Assembly: GCA_039000515.1 (NCBI GenBank)
Contig: JBCFYV010011172.1
Span: 78,831,846 to 78,895,845 of the forward strand
Origin: Timema cristinae
Lineage: Eukaryota; Arthropoda; Insecta; Phasmatodea; Timematidae
Length of the DNA stretch: 64,000 nt
Direction: 5' to 3'
Numbering within the stretch: position 1 is the first letter of the stretch; every line of letters starts with the position of its first letter. Below the pieces are notes generated by a model. The model was given only the letters and a program-made list of their open reading frames with translations. It had not been told where the DNA came from and did not search any database. This document shows, in pieces, positions 35,045-47,156 of the stretch. Both the position numbers and the translations under genes were made by a program.

Positions 35045-37740
35045 CAGGGTGTCTACCAATACTGAAAATACTAGAAATATACATGATTATATTTTTGATA
35101 CTAGAAATACTGTAATAAACTGGAATTTTGAATCAGACACTGGAAAAATATTCAGCCTTTTTATGTTGAGTAAAATGTTGGATTAAGCATTTTGAGACCC
35201 CTGATATTATTTGGACTACTGATAGTTCTATTTTGACCACCCCTCAATTACTCCCCCTCTGGTCTATCTTGTTTGCCACACAATTAGTTGACCTTGTAGA
35301 TGACCTTGCAGTAGGGATGTTTGCCTCGCTTGCTGATGTTTCTATTCCCAGTCTCTACACTAAGCCCTCCTCTCCCTCCCCTTACATACTAGAGAAATAA
35401 ATAACTGTTTTGACTACACTAGCAGCCAACCTCCTCCTTATCCCCCTCCCCCAAACTTTTTTCCAGATTCCACTTGCTTATCTTGTGACCTTTGTGTCTA
35501 AGAAGAAATGAATAAACTCAGAGGTAAAACCTCTTTTAAAGATGATTGGTTGGACAGTAGGCTACAGTGTTTAAAAATTGGCTGTGGTTACAAAAAGTGG
35601 ATTGTGATAAAAGTAAAGGCCATTGTTCTTTGTGTAAAACTAACTTTGATATAAGTAACATGGGAATATCTTCAATCTGATCTCATGTCAAGGGAAAGAT
35701 CTGTGACAGAGTGAAAACTGCAAGTGGGAACAAAAAATTATTGGACTTGGTCCCTACAGCCAAAAATGCAGTGTCAACTGTAGGCCTACATGAAGATGTA
35801 CATTTTAGTGCTAATGACCATGAAGTAGTTTGAAACCTGAAATTAGACCTAGTTCTCTTTAGAGCTTCCTTGTCAAAGATGAAGTTTCTCGTGCTGACAC
35901 ATTCTTCTGCTAGAAGTTTTTTGCTTGTAGTGATCTTTTTAAAATAATGTTTTTCGATAGTGATATTGCCTAGAAATTTCAAATGCATAAAGATAAACTT
36001 GGATATGTCATTGTGTATGGACTAGGTCCTCTTTTTAAAAGTGAGATTGTGAATATGGTTAGCAATGCTCATTTTATTGTATTTCATTTGATGAGACCAT
36101 AAATACTGTGGCTCAGAATATCCAGATGGATGTTGTTTGCTTCTGGAGTGAAAATGAAAATCATACAAGATATTTAACATCTTACTTTTTAGGTCATGCA
36201 ACAGCTCAGGATATATTAATGAACTTTATATCTGCACTAAAAGACGAGGGCTTGGATCTTAAAAAAATGCTTCAAGTTTCCATGGATGGACCAAATGTAA
36301 ACCTTAAATTTTTAAGTGATCTCAAAAGTTACTTGAAGGAAGATTCTCCACAAGATCCTGATTTACTGGAATTTGGAACTTGTTTTTTACACATTGTCCA
36401 TGGTGCTTACAAAACAGCACATGCTAACTTTAGGGTAACTACCAACCAGTTTTTATGGTCACTATATTATTTATTTAAAGATTTTCCAACAAGACATGCA
36501 GACCAACAAAGAATAACAGGATAATCTCTTTTCTCGATCAAGTTTTGTTCTATTAGATGGGTAGAAAACTCAAGGGTGTTAAGAGAGAGCAATGTCAAGA
36601 CTGCATATTTAAAATAGTATTTTTATTCTAACAAGCATCCTCCAAAATCTGTTAATTTTCAAACATTAAGCAATTTTGTGAAGGATGAACTTCTGACATC
36701 AAAATTGAGATTTATGCTGTCAGTTTCACTTAAGTTGAAACAATTTCTTACTGAATATCGGAGCAATCAACCTCTATTGCCATATATGTTTGCAGATCTG
36801 AATAAATTACTTGAGCGCTTGATGCACAGAATTGTAAAATGTGATGTAATGAATTCAGCAAATACTTCCAAAAAAGTGTTAGCCATTGATTTAAAGAAAC
36901 AATGCAATATGAAATCACTCCCTACTGTAGATATTGGGTTCGCAGTATCAGCAGCTTTGAAAAGAATTAAAGACAACAAGATACTTCAGTTCAGAGAAGA
37001 TAGTAAAAAATTCCTAGTTGATCTCTGCAACAAACTTTTACATAAGTGTCCTCTCACTTATAAAATTGTCAAGGGTGCTAGTTGTCTCTCTCCTGCAGTC
37101 ATGCTCAATCCATCTGTCAGGACCTATAGGATAACTTCTGCATTAGAAGTCCTACTATACAAGAAACATCTATCTAACGTGCAAACTGATGTTGTAAAAA
37201 TAAACTACTTGTACTTTGTGTCAAAGCAAGAAGTTATTGACTACCTTAAACAATTCACTTCATGTGGTGACCAGCTTGATAAGTTATTCATAAATATTTT
37301 TTTCTAGATTAAATGCATCCCAAGAACTACAATATTTCACTAAAAAAATTGAATGTTTTCTTCCATAGCAATGCAGCCGTTGAGCGAAGTTTTTCTGTGA
37401 ATAAGGAATGTCTGGTTGAAAACCTACAGGACAGCTTTATTGCTCAACGTGTAACTTATGATGCAGTAACTGCAGCCGGGGGACTTTTAATATGACAATT
37501 TCAAAAAATATGATTCATGCTGTGAGGAATGTATCAGGAATAAGGAAAGAAGAGCTTGAAAAGAAGAAAAAGATTGAATTTGTCCTTAAGTCAAAAAATA
37601 AAAACAGCATCTGAAGAAATAAGAAAATTAGAAGTGAAAAGAAGAACAGTTTTTCAGAAAGCAAAGCGGCAGAAGTGTTAGAACATGAAATGCAAAAATT
37701 GAAAAAGTTTTGTGGTTGAATGAATTTTATCTTTTGTCTA
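35045..37740 (+). mobile_element. hAT-type element, right end not found
   Basis: A hAT-like left terminus, CAGGGTGTCTACCAATACTG, lies at 35045, and transposase remnants run from about 35560 to 37497. No complementary CAG end was recognised downstream, so the right boundary is provisional. Confidence 0.5.
35560..37497 (+). pseudogene. hAT transposase pseudogene with BED finger and hATC domain
   Basis: The N-terminal remnant near 35570-35700 shows CSLCKTNFDISNMG and SHVKGK, a BED-type finger. The catalytic region gives SWFLGHATAQDIL-like TSYFLGHATAQDILMNF, LQVSMDGPNVNLKFL and FLHIVHGAYKTAH at 36108-36524. A second block at 36678-37307 carries LLPYMFADLNKLLERLM and CPLTYKIVKGASCLSPAVML. The hATC dimerisation motif NAAVERSFSVNKECLVENLQ is at 37369-37428. 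Stops and shifts separate the blocks. This hAT branch has relatives in fish and invertebrates (from memory). Confidence 0.82.
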
Positions 37741-38029
37741 CATTCTAAAAAAATACTTTGTTTTTGGGTTTTATCATCTTAATTTTTAATAATGTTAGGT
37801 AACTGCAATTATATTTATTTCCAAGTAATTTTTATCAACATAATATTTGTTGGTTTTTTTCATTGAAGATTCTGTATCTTTATTACTAAATATTTATTAA
37901 ACAAATTCATTATCAAAAATAACTAGTGGAAATTATCGACTGTCAAGGGGTGATGAGGATAGCAGTTAGTTTATGTGGTAGAGCAAACTCCTTGGCTGTA
38001 ATCTTTCTTTGAAGTTGCGCCACCAAGGC

Positions 38030-38290
38030 TTATTACTTGTGCTTCTAAAGTTCTACGAGTGAGGTAAAATGACCTACCAATTTTTCCAGAAGAGGTATTT
38101 TCACATACCTTCCAGAGTTCTGTTACATGCCACGTGGAACCGACGGATTTACTTCCACTTGAAAGATGTTAAGCTATGATTTTTTTCTCGCTCAAGAAAA
38201 AAGCCTTCAGCCTCTGTTGGGTTCAAACCCACAAACATCGGGTCCTGAGGTGAGCACTTTACCCTAAGACCACCGAGGTCGATGGTGGTA
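38030..38290 (-). mobile_element. tRNA-headed SINE-like element, third head type
   Basis: On the minus strand the head at about 38200-38283 reads GACCTCGGTGGTCTTAGGGT, then GTGGGTTTGAACCCAACAGA, a perfect T-arm-like hairpin with B-box. The body toward 38030 ends near a copy of CGCCACCAAGGC. No target duplication was identified. Confidence 0.5.
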
Positions 38291-38526
38291 TAGGTCATTC
38301 AAAAAATTTAATGTGTGTGTTTGTATAAAAATCTTCTGATATTTTTAAATTCAGAAGCTATACATGCATCACCATGCAAGCACCATATATTTTAGTGGTG
38401 ATAAATTTATTAATTTACTGAGCTAACTACATCTTAGAATAACCTATAAATGCATGCTGATTTACATGTTGGTGCTCGTGTGACAAAGTTTTACCATCTA
38501 CAGAATATGTATTGTGTTTGACCTAG

Positions 38527-38683
38527 GTTTATGAGTGACCAAGAAGGCTGGCAGGAGCTGAGTGAGTTATATCTACAAGAACAAGACTTTGGAAGAGCAG
38601 CATTCTGCATGGAGGAACTCATCCTACACAACCCTCATAGTCATTTGATCCACCAGCACTATGCTGAGATCAAATATACACAA
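38527..38683 (+). CDS. EMC2: EMC2 exon 5, followed by a GC splice donor
   Basis: After the acceptor CCTAG the exon completes a Lys codon and encodes FMSDQEGWQELSELYLQEQD, FGRAAFCMEELILHNPHSHL and YAEIKYTQ. This is the EMC2 region with the conserved DQExWxEL and AAFCxEELxxxNPHxHL blocks. The next exon starts in phase 0 with GGTEN, so this exon must end at CAA (38683). The intron then begins GCTAGT: a GC-AG intron, or a GT donor mutated to GC. No in-phase GT alternative was found. Confidence 0.93.
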
Positions 38684-39044
38684 GCTAGTATTTTACACTT
38701 GGCTTAGTATAAAAATGTTTTGAAAGAAAGTGTTTAAAAAAATCATTTTCTTAAAACAAGATAACATTTTGTAAATGTAAACATTTATTTCCTAATCCTA
38801 TAAGAAAAGGTACAGGAAGGGTGGATATAAACATATTAAAGGGAACGCATACAACATAGCTTTTAAAAGGAAAAGGAGAACACAGCTTACACTTTACATT
38901 GCTGTCATTGGACAAATAGGTAACGGCTGCCTCTTTAAGAAAATTAATCATTACTGCCCAATCTCTCGACCTTAGTTTCATTCTATTGGGACTCATCAGG
39001 AGGGAGTGTGAAAGCTAAAAACAACCAAAACTGAAAACCCGCTT

Positions 39045-39240
39045 CAGTGGCTGTGTAGCCGAACGCACTACTCTCGTATTGGACTAGACTGTCAAAGATG
39101 GGGAAATTGGGGTTTGATCCTGGTCAGGTAAACTGAGGGTTTTTTCTTATAAATGGTTTTCCACTCTTACAAATGCGAGTACACTTCCTCTCAATTAAAC
39201 CTTAAAATCCCTAAACCCATATTGTAATTAGTAGATAGAA
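39045..39240 (+). mobile_element. SINE family B, worn copy lacking its tail
   Basis: The head CTTCAGTGGCTGTGTAGCC, B-box GGGTTTGATCCTGGTCAGG and body GGTTTTCCACTCTTAC are recognisable. The last ~50 bp of the family are missing or decayed. Confidence 0.6.
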
Positions 39241-39258
39241 ATTGGCATTGGATGAGAA

Positions 39259-39260
<2 letters not shown>

Positions 39261-39297
<37 letters not shown>
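39261..39297. repeat. (AT)n microsatellite
   Basis: Pure alternating AT. Confidence 0.95.
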
Positions 39298-39299
<2 letters not shown>

Positions 39300-40289
39300 G
39301 TCTAAGGAAACTTTTTTTCATTTTTTGAGCTATGTTGTTATATTTCTAAGAAGACACAAGAAAGGTGGATGGAAACATATAAAAGGGAAAAAATACAATG
39401 GCTTGTACAGTGAAAAGAAGACCACAGTTAACACTCAACATTTTGCCACTGGATAAAGATGTAAGGGTTGCCTCTTGAAGAAAATTAATTTTTGACTGTT
39501 TAACTCTCCGATCTAGCTTTCACTCTATCAGAACTAATCAGGATAGAGAGTGAAACATGCAACGCAAATTCCTAAAAGAGAAAACTAAAAAACATGAAAG
39601 GGAGAAAAAAAGAAATTGGTAAAGAATACTTGGATAAGAACATGTAAAGGGAGTAAATAATATAAAGGACAAACACCCATTTTTTTATTTTCCTTTTTTA
39701 GGGAGTTGCATTACTCATTTCACACACCCCACTGAAGAGTTTTGATTTTTTTTAAACTAGTTCAAGTGATTGGGTGCTAATAAGAGGCAGCCATTATACT
39801 TTTTGTCCAGTAGCAGCATTGTAAAGTCTGAACTGTGTTATTTATATTTTAAAACCATATTGTTTTTTCTCCCTTCTATACGTTTACATCAACTTTACTT
39901 ATACCTTTTTCAAATATAACATAATACCTCAAATATGAAAAAAGTTTTCCTTGAAAAAAGATTTATTCTATATTCACATCAAATGTTAATTTCCTGTGTT
40001 TGTCCTTGTTGTTTGTTCTTTTTACATATTCCTCTCATCTTTTTCAGCAATTTCACTATGCTTTTTCCCCTTTGTGTTTTTTCTTGTTTTCTCTTTTAGG
40101 AAGTTGTGTTGGATGTTTCACACTCCCTTCTGATTAGTTCTGATAAAGTAAAACCTAGGTTGGGGATTGGACAGTAATGATCAATTTTCTTCAAGAGGCA
40201 GTCATTACCTCATTGTCCTTTGGCATCATTGTCAAGAGTGAACTGCTAAAAGTTGTAACAACAAATTACTCGCTTAGTTGGCTAAATTT

Positions 40290-40570
40290 CAACTTCTAAA
40301 ATTTTGAATATTTGCCTTTGTTCACAATTTTACTGTCATAATAGCCAGATCAAACACATTTTTACTTCTTCTTTAGCTATGGTTTTTGGTGGAGGAAAAT
40401 AATTTTGTGGACTGGAAACTTTGATTTGTTATAGGAATATTAAGAAGAAAACTATAATAGTGCAGTTGGTACTATTTTATTCTAACAATTTCAGGCAAAA
40501 ACAATGTTTTGTCGCTTACCAAGTAAAAATTCATGTAGTTTGCATATCGTTAGTTCTCATTAAAATCAAC
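40290..40570. repeat. Dispersed repeat, copy 1 of 2
   Basis: Shares ACTGTCATAATAGCCAGAT, then GGTGGAGG, AATTTCAG(C/G)C and ATCATT AGTT-like blocks in the same order with 46090-46310. Unclassified. Confidence 0.55.
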
Positions 40571-41167
40571 ATAATTTACCATTATTCGCATATAAAGGGC
40601 CAAGTAATCAATTTTGCGGAAATATTAAATATCGTTTTATTTTGCATATGTATAATACATTTTAAAAAAATGCTACAATGAACTTTAAAAATATTTTGAA
40701 CAATTTTAATGTGATAGATAAAAGTTCATAAAAACATGTCTTGCAATATTTTGATGTCTACTGATTTATCAGATTATCCACAGGCTCATTCTTGATAGCT
40801 GAATCAAATTCACTTGAGTGAAAAATGATAATGGGGACTAGATTACTTCCTGTGTCCATGTTGCTATTTTTCACTTAATTGAATTTAATATAAAAAAAAT
40901 TGAAAATTGTAAACAAATGATATCATTTATACATTCAGAGAGATTAGTGACAACCTTATGATTTAAAAGAAGGTTTAAACCATTATTTTTCCTGATCTAA
41001 TATTGTGGTAGTAAAATTAGTAAGGTGTGTGAAGATTTGAAAACATTAACTCGACTTAAAAAAAATCAGCTTCTACAATTGTTTTTACAAAGGCAAAAAA
41101 ATTCAAACTTTTACAATTGTGAAGTTTTGCTAATAAAATTACTGACAGCAAAAATACTAATTTATGG

Positions 41168-41428
41168 TTTTGTATTACTATTTAGCACCATATCTTACTA
41201 TCTGTTCAGGTTAAACGCTTAAGTACTAATTACGCTAATGGATTAAGAATTGGAAAGGTTGAATTTAGAGGAATGAACCTGCATTTGAGTGGAGGGAAAG
41301 TTGAAAACCATTTAGGAAAACTACCCTCAGTTCACCCAACCAAGATTCAGACCTCGGATCTCCCCGTCCTTGGCAGTCTAGCTCAACATGAAACTAGCCT
41401 GTCAGCCAACTACGCCACCAAGGCGGGT
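41168..41428 (-). mobile_element. SINE family B copy
   Basis: Minus-strand copy. The tail complement TATTTAGCACCATATCTTAC is at the left and the head complement TACGCCACCAAGGCGGG at the right. The imperfect duplication CTAATTTATG lies at 41158-41167 and 41429-41438. Confidence 0.85.
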
Positions 41429-41654
41429 CTAATTTATGTTAAATTATTGTCTTCATGGGCTGTAATATACATTAAAAATGAATATCCTTGTTTAGTTTGA
41501 TTTGTATGTTGAGATAATTACTTGCTTTATCAGTTTAGTATGAAATATTACAAATATTTTTACAATAAAACATTTTTTTTAATGTTTTTGGATATAAAGA
41601 TATTTAAATAAGCACAATATAATTTTTTTGAGCAAAACATACATATTAATAGAA

Positions 41655-42010
41655 TTGAAAAATGATATCTGAACATGGGAATAAAACCTGGAACCTTTGG
41701 CTTAGTACGCCAATGCTCTAACCACTGAGCCATCTAGAAATCGTCCCGTGCTCAGGGTCATTCTTCACTCATATTTTAAGACAGAGTCTGTAATAAACAT
41801 GAGGGAATCGTCAACTACATATGAATAATTGATCACTTATATGTAGCTGACAATTTCTACATGTCCATCACAGACTACCTTAAAATAAAGAGTGAAGAAT
41901 GACCCTGGCCATGGGAAAATTTCTAGATAGCTCAGTGTTTAGAGCATCCGCCTACTAAGCCAAAGACCCTGTGTTCTATTCCTGTGTCCAAGTGTCACTT
42001 TAAAAATTAA
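41655..42010. mobile_element. Palindromic element with tRNA-like outward-facing ends, compact copy
   Basis: Two ~170-bp arms meet near 41845 with almost no loop (CAACTACATATGAA...TTATATGTAGCTGAC). The outer ends are tRNA-like: TTGGCTTAGTACGCCAATGC on the left (minus sense) and GATAGCTCAGTG...CGCCTACTAAGCCAAAGA on the right. AATTGAAAAATGA lies at the left edge and TCACTTTAAAAATT at the right. It shares arms with 16250-16830, so the palindrome spread as a unit. Confidence 0.78.
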
Positions 42011-42333
42011 TGAACATGATATTTAGATGTGGCTATAAACATAACTAACAAATATAAAAGTCGAGCTATTTATTCCATCCTAACATAACTAACAAAAAAC
42101 ATTTGAACTTAGATTTTGCTTTGAGAATATTTCATTTACTCGATTTATGTTCACTTTGAATTGAAAAAGTGGACTTTTTACAACTTTGAAAGTTGGACTA
42201 AAATATTTCCCTCTAATTCTACAATTTTCATTTTATTAATAGTTAATATTTAGAAAAGTGTTTTAGCATTATTGCTTGTTTACATTTGCTTTTGTAACAT
42301 TGATTATAAATAAGCTATATGTTATTTTCACAG

Positions 42334-42429
42334 GGTGGTACTGAAAACATAGAAATAGCACGAGCACATTACTGTTTAGCATTGAAGATCAACCCCAACA
42401 ATATCCGAGCGCTCTATGGGCTGTTTTTG
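42334..42429 (+). CDS. EMC2: EMC2 exon 6
   Basis: Acceptor TTTTCACAG, donor TTG|GTAAAT, phase 0 at both ends. It encodes GGTENIEIARAHYCLALKIN and PNNIRALYGLFL, the penultimate TPR of EMC2 (family form: GGxENxExAxxYxxQALKLN then NxRALxGLxx). Confidence 0.95.
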
Positions 42430-42514
42430 GTAAATATTTTGCAAACCCTTTCCTTTAAATTCTAGTTTTTTTTATATTGGTATTTTGTTTCAAAAGTCTT
42501 TAGTAAACAGAAAT

Positions 42515-42605
42515 TACATTTAAAAAATGTGTCCAGACATGAATTTAAACTCCAGGACTTTGGCTTAGTGTGCTACTGCCCTACAATTGTGTTATACGAG
42601 GCCGG
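42515..42605 (-). repeat. Worn single arm of the tRNA-ended palindrome family
   Basis: AATGTGTCCAGACATGAATT and GGACTTTGGCTTAGTGTGC resemble the left tRNA-like end of the elements at 16250 and 41655. No opposing arm is present. Confidence 0.45.
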
Positions 42606-43144
42606 TACTTATTTATCCCAAGTGTCTGCAGCTAAAGATGTATACATACTATGGAAAAGAGAGTGCACGAATGAAATTATTTATTTTAGTTCATACTGTG
42701 AACAACCCTCAGTTAGTGCAAACCCCATGACTGTGATGTTCTGAGAGAGTTATGATGCAAACAATATGTCTTGTACAAGTCCTTCAATGGCCAATAGAGT
42801 TTACTACACCTCCACTCCCTCCCGATTTTTCTGCAAAGCTCTCACATCCCCAAGGTCTATCATCGCTCTCCACCCCTTTCCTCCTTCTCAGTTCAACCCC
42901 TAAGGATCTAAGTTCGCTAGCCAAGAACCTCCTCCCCTTCTTCGTGGCCACTCGGCAGCGAGCCGATTCTGCACAAACTCCCAGACTAGGGGGAATAAAA
43001 GGAACTGACAGGCGACTAGCTAGTCATCCAGTGCACAGCTCTGCGTTGAACAACAACCAGCTCCCCTTCCCCCCTCCTCGGCTAAATAAGCTGAAAAAAA
43101 TTGTTCACATGTTTTTTTGGTCAAAACTCTCTATCCTAACCCTC

Positions 43145-43600
43145 CTGCTTCCTGACTGGTTCATCACAGTAACTTGCCAAACTCTTCTTCATGCCTCTCA
43201 CCCAGTTCACCGTGGTAATTCACCAAACTCTCCTTCCTACCTCACACCCAGTTCACCACAGTAACTCGCTAAACCCTCCTTCCTTCCTTCTGGTTCACCA
43301 CAGTAACTTGCCAAATCCTCCTTCCTACCTCCCGCCCGGTTCACCTCGGTAACTCGCCAAACCCTCCTTCCTGCCTCCCACCAAGTTCACCACAGTAACT
43401 CGTTGAACCTTCCTTGCCTCCTACCCAATTCATTGTGGTAACTCACCGAACCCTTCTTCCTGCCTCCCGCCCAGTTCACTGCGGTAACTCGCCGAACCCT
43501 TCTTTCTAGCTCTTAGCCTGATCACTGTACAGTAACTCACTGAATCCTCTTTTCTGCCTCCCGCCTGGTTCACCATAGTAACTCGCTGAACTCTCCTTCC
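43145..43600. repeat. ~44-bp GC-rich minisatellite, about 9-10 copies
   Basis: Units of the form CC(C/A)(A/G)GTTCACC...GTAACTCGCC(A/G)AACCCTCCTTCCTGCCTCC repeat from 43145 to 43600 in EMC2 intron 6. The strand is pyrimidine-rich. It produces artificial Gly/Arg-rich frames on the minus strand. The flanking sequence 42790-43100 is also C-rich but not clearly periodic. Confidence 0.88.
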
Positions 43601-44065
43601 AACTTTTCTCCCCACTGCATTCAAATGGGCCCTACCATAAAGGGTTATACCAGCCAACTAGCAGAGCTTTCCTAGATCTAGCACCCATATCCAGAGCATA
43701 CCAGAATCTCATATTAAGCAGAGGCAATGACAATTTGGACCATGTTTAGCCAAAAAGTATGGGATTCATCATCCTGTCTGAACACATTTAAAAAATGTTT
43801 CTTTGCTACTCCTTTCAAGATTGAATTTCATTTTGGAGTGAATATTTTTTAACTTTAATTAACTCAGGCTGTTTTTAATATTAAGGTTGTTAGCACTTGA
43901 GAGCTCATGATTCTAGAGAACATCAAACCTGTATCTGGCGGAATGATAAGCTTTGCATTTTAAATCCTGTGTTAGAGATTTTAACATTAATATCCTAAGA
44001 TGTACTCTTAATACTCTTGATCATAGCAGATCTTTTCTAATTCTTACTGATTGTGTTCTTGTCAG

Positions 44066-44163
44066 TGTGCCACAAATATCGCCATCAACCCCAAATCAAC
44101 ACCAGTAAAACGCAAGGAAGCCAACAAGTTGGCCAAATGGGCATTGAAGGAGCTCAACATTAG
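44066..44163 (+). CDS. EMC2: EMC2 exon 7
   Basis: Acceptor TTCTTGTCAG, donor AG|GTAGGA. It encodes CATNIAINPKSTPVKRKEAN and KLAKWALKELNI, the C-terminal helical pair of EMC2 (family form: xxxIAxxPKxxxKxKxxNxKxAxWA). It leaves in phase 2 with a split Arg codon. Confidence 0.93.
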
Positions 44164-44379
44164 GTAGGAAATGCTTCTAAATGCTACAACTACTTGTCCA
44201 TAAGTAGATTCTTCTTAACACTAGTGAAAGTTTGCATTTCAATTAGTTATTTATTTTGCCCTGTTGGTTTTGTATGATTTGATTGATAATTTTGCAATAT
44301 TTGTTTAAATAGAACTAAAAAAATGTACTATTTTATAAAGGATTATTGACATATTTTTGTATTAAAATAATCTAAGTAT

Positions 44380-44690
44380 CATAAATTATAGATGGATCGA
44401 ATTCACTATTTTATGAATCCAAATCTTGAAAAAATATTATGAACATAAACTAGGAATATGACAAAATGATAAAAACTCAAAATAGTAACTAAATGCATTC
44501 ATTATAACACTAATACTTTCATTAAAGTGTTAAATTAATGGTCTGGGGTTAAATTGAGACTGGACCACCAATAAGCAGTATTAGAGCTATAAAACAAATT
44601 CCAATTCAAAAGTTTGACTTTTAAAAAAAAAAATATTGAATACTTAAATCTCAAATATCTATAAGGTTTTGAGGATGCCCATCATAAATA
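44380..44690. repeat. Dispersed repeat, copy 2 of 2
   Basis: Relative of 23080-23370 in the same orientation; shared blocks are listed there. Confidence 0.5.
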
Positions 44691-44823
44691 TAAAAGAATT
44701 GACTAAATAAATAAGTTTTCTTATGATAAATCGACAAGACCTTTTTAAATAATTTGCTGAGCTGTTATCTATCACACTTTTCCCTGAACTAGTCCACAAT
44801 GACACACTTATGTACATTTCCAG

Positions 44824-44866
44824 GTATGATGAAAAATGGTCGAAGATAAACCAGTTGCAGCGTTAG
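44824..44866 (+). CDS. EMC2: EMC2 terminal exon
   Basis: After TTTCCAG the exon completes the Arg codon and encodes YDEKWSKINQLQR, then TAG at 44864-44866. This is shorter than the C-terminal tail of vertebrate EMC2, which continues for about 30 more residues. The readable exons give about 267 codons plus an N-terminal piece, against 297 in human (from memory). Confidence 0.88.
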
Positions 44867-45600
44867 AAGTGTTGATGAACAATATTCATATCACCACCTC
44901 GACTTAGAATATTCAACATAGAATCTCTTGGTTAAGGTGTAACTGTGTTATGTTTTCTACTCAGTATTTGTTACATTTATGACCTAATCCATGAAAATAT
45001 AGGTAGCTAAAATTTATTTTTATATTCAAATTCTTCATATTTAGAGCCTTATTAGAAATTATATCTTTGGTTGTTGTTTGTAAAAATTTATTGCACTTTA
45101 TAAGGTTTAGATAAAATACTTTAAGAAATATATTTAAAAATCACTACAGAATAAAAAAAGTCACCGAGTAAATATATTCCAATATTTCTGGCAATTTTTA
45201 AAATATATAGATACTCCTAGATGTAGTTTCTTGTACTCTTAATGGTGTGTGATTAGTATTGCACTGCTCATTTAGCCTGCATTTTTACTGGACCAGTTGA
45301 TTTTGATCTCACTAGAGTTTTATATTTATGAATTATGAATGGGAAGACCTAAATGCAAATGGGAAGATAACATTAGATTAAACCGAAAAGATACTATAGT
45401 AGTGAGGTGGACTGGATATAACCAGCTCAAGATAGGCATATGTGGTGTACTTTTGTAAGTGCAGCAATGAACTTTCAAGTTTCATAATGTCATATGGTAT
45501 GTATCTCTTTAGGAGAATAAGATAAACATATCAATTTTAGCATAACTTATTTTTTCCAAATATTTGCTGCCTATAAATAAAACATGCCCCAAGTTTGCTG
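44867..45600 (+). other. EMC2: Probable EMC2 3' untranslated region
   Basis: No coding content. The first convincing poly(A) signal followed by a GT-rich stretch is AATAAA at 45576-45581 (then TTTGCTGGTCATG). Earlier near-matches exist, so the true cleavage site is uncertain. Confidence 0.45.
45576..45581 (+). terminator. EMC2: Candidate EMC2 poly(A) signal
   Basis: Canonical AATAAA about 710 bp after the stop codon. Confidence 0.4.
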
Positions 45601-46089
45601 GTCATGAATGCAGTATTTTTATTGGGCACTGTAAGAATTTAATCTTATTTTTTAAATATATCTCATACATGTAAATACTAATCTATACAAAGGCTGTTTG
45701 CATCAACACAGTGATGGCATGCTAATTTTAACGCAAAACAAACATTTTTATCACCTCCCATATTTGGAATGCTTCTCTAAAGGCTATGAATATGATAACA
45801 GGATTATTTGTTAAATTGGATTTTTTTTATAAACATTCAAAAACCTCTATATTTGGGTTTAAATCCCATAGATTAATTATATATATTCGTTTTGACCAAG
45901 TATTAGGGTGTTAAAAACCATACAATTTAAACACCTGATTTGTTGCAGATAAACTGACTGGATTTTGTTAAATTAAAAATTGGATCTTGTATTAAAAGTA
46001 AATAAAATTCATTTTTTGGCTAAAAATTGTTTAAAAACAATCTACTCAAACTTATTATTAATAGTGATATGGATAGAAAAATTATGGCT

Positions 46090-46310
46090 AAATTTCAACT
46101 TATTAAATTTTAAACATTTGACTTTGGTCACAATACGACTGTCATAATAGCCAGATAAAACACATTTTGGTTCTTTATAAATTGTCTTTGCTATGGTGGA
46201 GGGAAAGTTGGTACCATTTTGCTCTGGTAATTTCAGCCAAAGAACAATAAATTTTGCTATATACTAAAAATGTGTGTTGTTCGAATATCATTAGTTATCA
46301 TTAAAATTGC
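46090..46310. repeat. Dispersed repeat, copy 2 of 2
   Basis: Relative of 40290-40570 in the same orientation. Confidence 0.55.
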
Positions 46311-47156
46311 ATGGTAGCTACAGACAAGGAGTTTATTTTAATAGAAAAGAATGAAAAGTCAGGAAATATAAATACTTGATTGATTTTGCACCTAAACATT
46401 CAAACAAACGTGAGAGATTTCAATGTTAACAAAATGCATTGCCTTAACTTAAGAGCAAAAACAAGGTTCTCTTATAATACATTTACACAGGGACAAAAAT
46501 AATATCTTATCATTAAATACTTGAAAAATAACTTATAATAATTTTGATCTTTAGTAGCTGTTAGGATTGTTTGCCAAATTATGTAATCAATGCAATAAAA
46601 AAAATTGCCATTCACCAAGAAAGTTTTTAAAACGTTTTAAGACAGGATTTTTATATTGATTAAGGTCATTGCTATATTCCTTTGTCCCTAACAATCATTC
46701 ATTGAAAACAAAGCATCTAGCAGACAGTGTTATCACTGTTGAAAGCTCATAAGTTATGAAACAAATATTACCTATATAGGATGTGTGCTATTTCCTAAAA
46801 GGTACAAGATATTGCACACAATGAGTATTATATTATTGTTGGAAGAAGATACAGGAAAGGTGGCTAGAAATGTACTATAAAAGAAACAAACACAATTTGG
46901 CAGGGGTGGCCAACTTGATTGGAGTTGAGATCTACTTTTTTTTCCCTTGACTCCTAGTGACCGAACTTATAATTCATTTTTATTCCTCCAAAATTTTTAA
47001 ATCAAACCATACCTTTGTTATTGATTTCCTGTAGGCAGAACCTGTGGATTCTCAGCATGTGTTTTAATTATATGATACAATTTAAATAATGTTATGGGTT
47101 TTATTGAATGTTAACATTTTAAAACAAATTCAAAAGTTATTATCTAATTGATACAA

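Larger units (their letters stand above)
38800..40260. repeat. Mirrored cluster of four copies of a ~220-bp repeat
   Basis: Two direct copies (about 38800-39025 and 39345-39580) share AGG(A/G)TGGAT, TGCCTCTT(T/G)(A/G)AGAAAATTAAT and CAGGA-GAGAGTG(A)AA. Two inverted copies (about 39690-39900 and 40085-40255) carry the complements, e.g. CAATTTTCTTCAAGAGGCAG. The cluster therefore reads forward-forward-reverse-reverse. Partial relatives lie at about 46845 and 54540-54600. Confidence 0.65.

Noticed and set aside
43430..43657. Gly/Arg-rich minus-strand open frame
   Set aside because: Product of the 44-bp minisatellite; no independent protein character.
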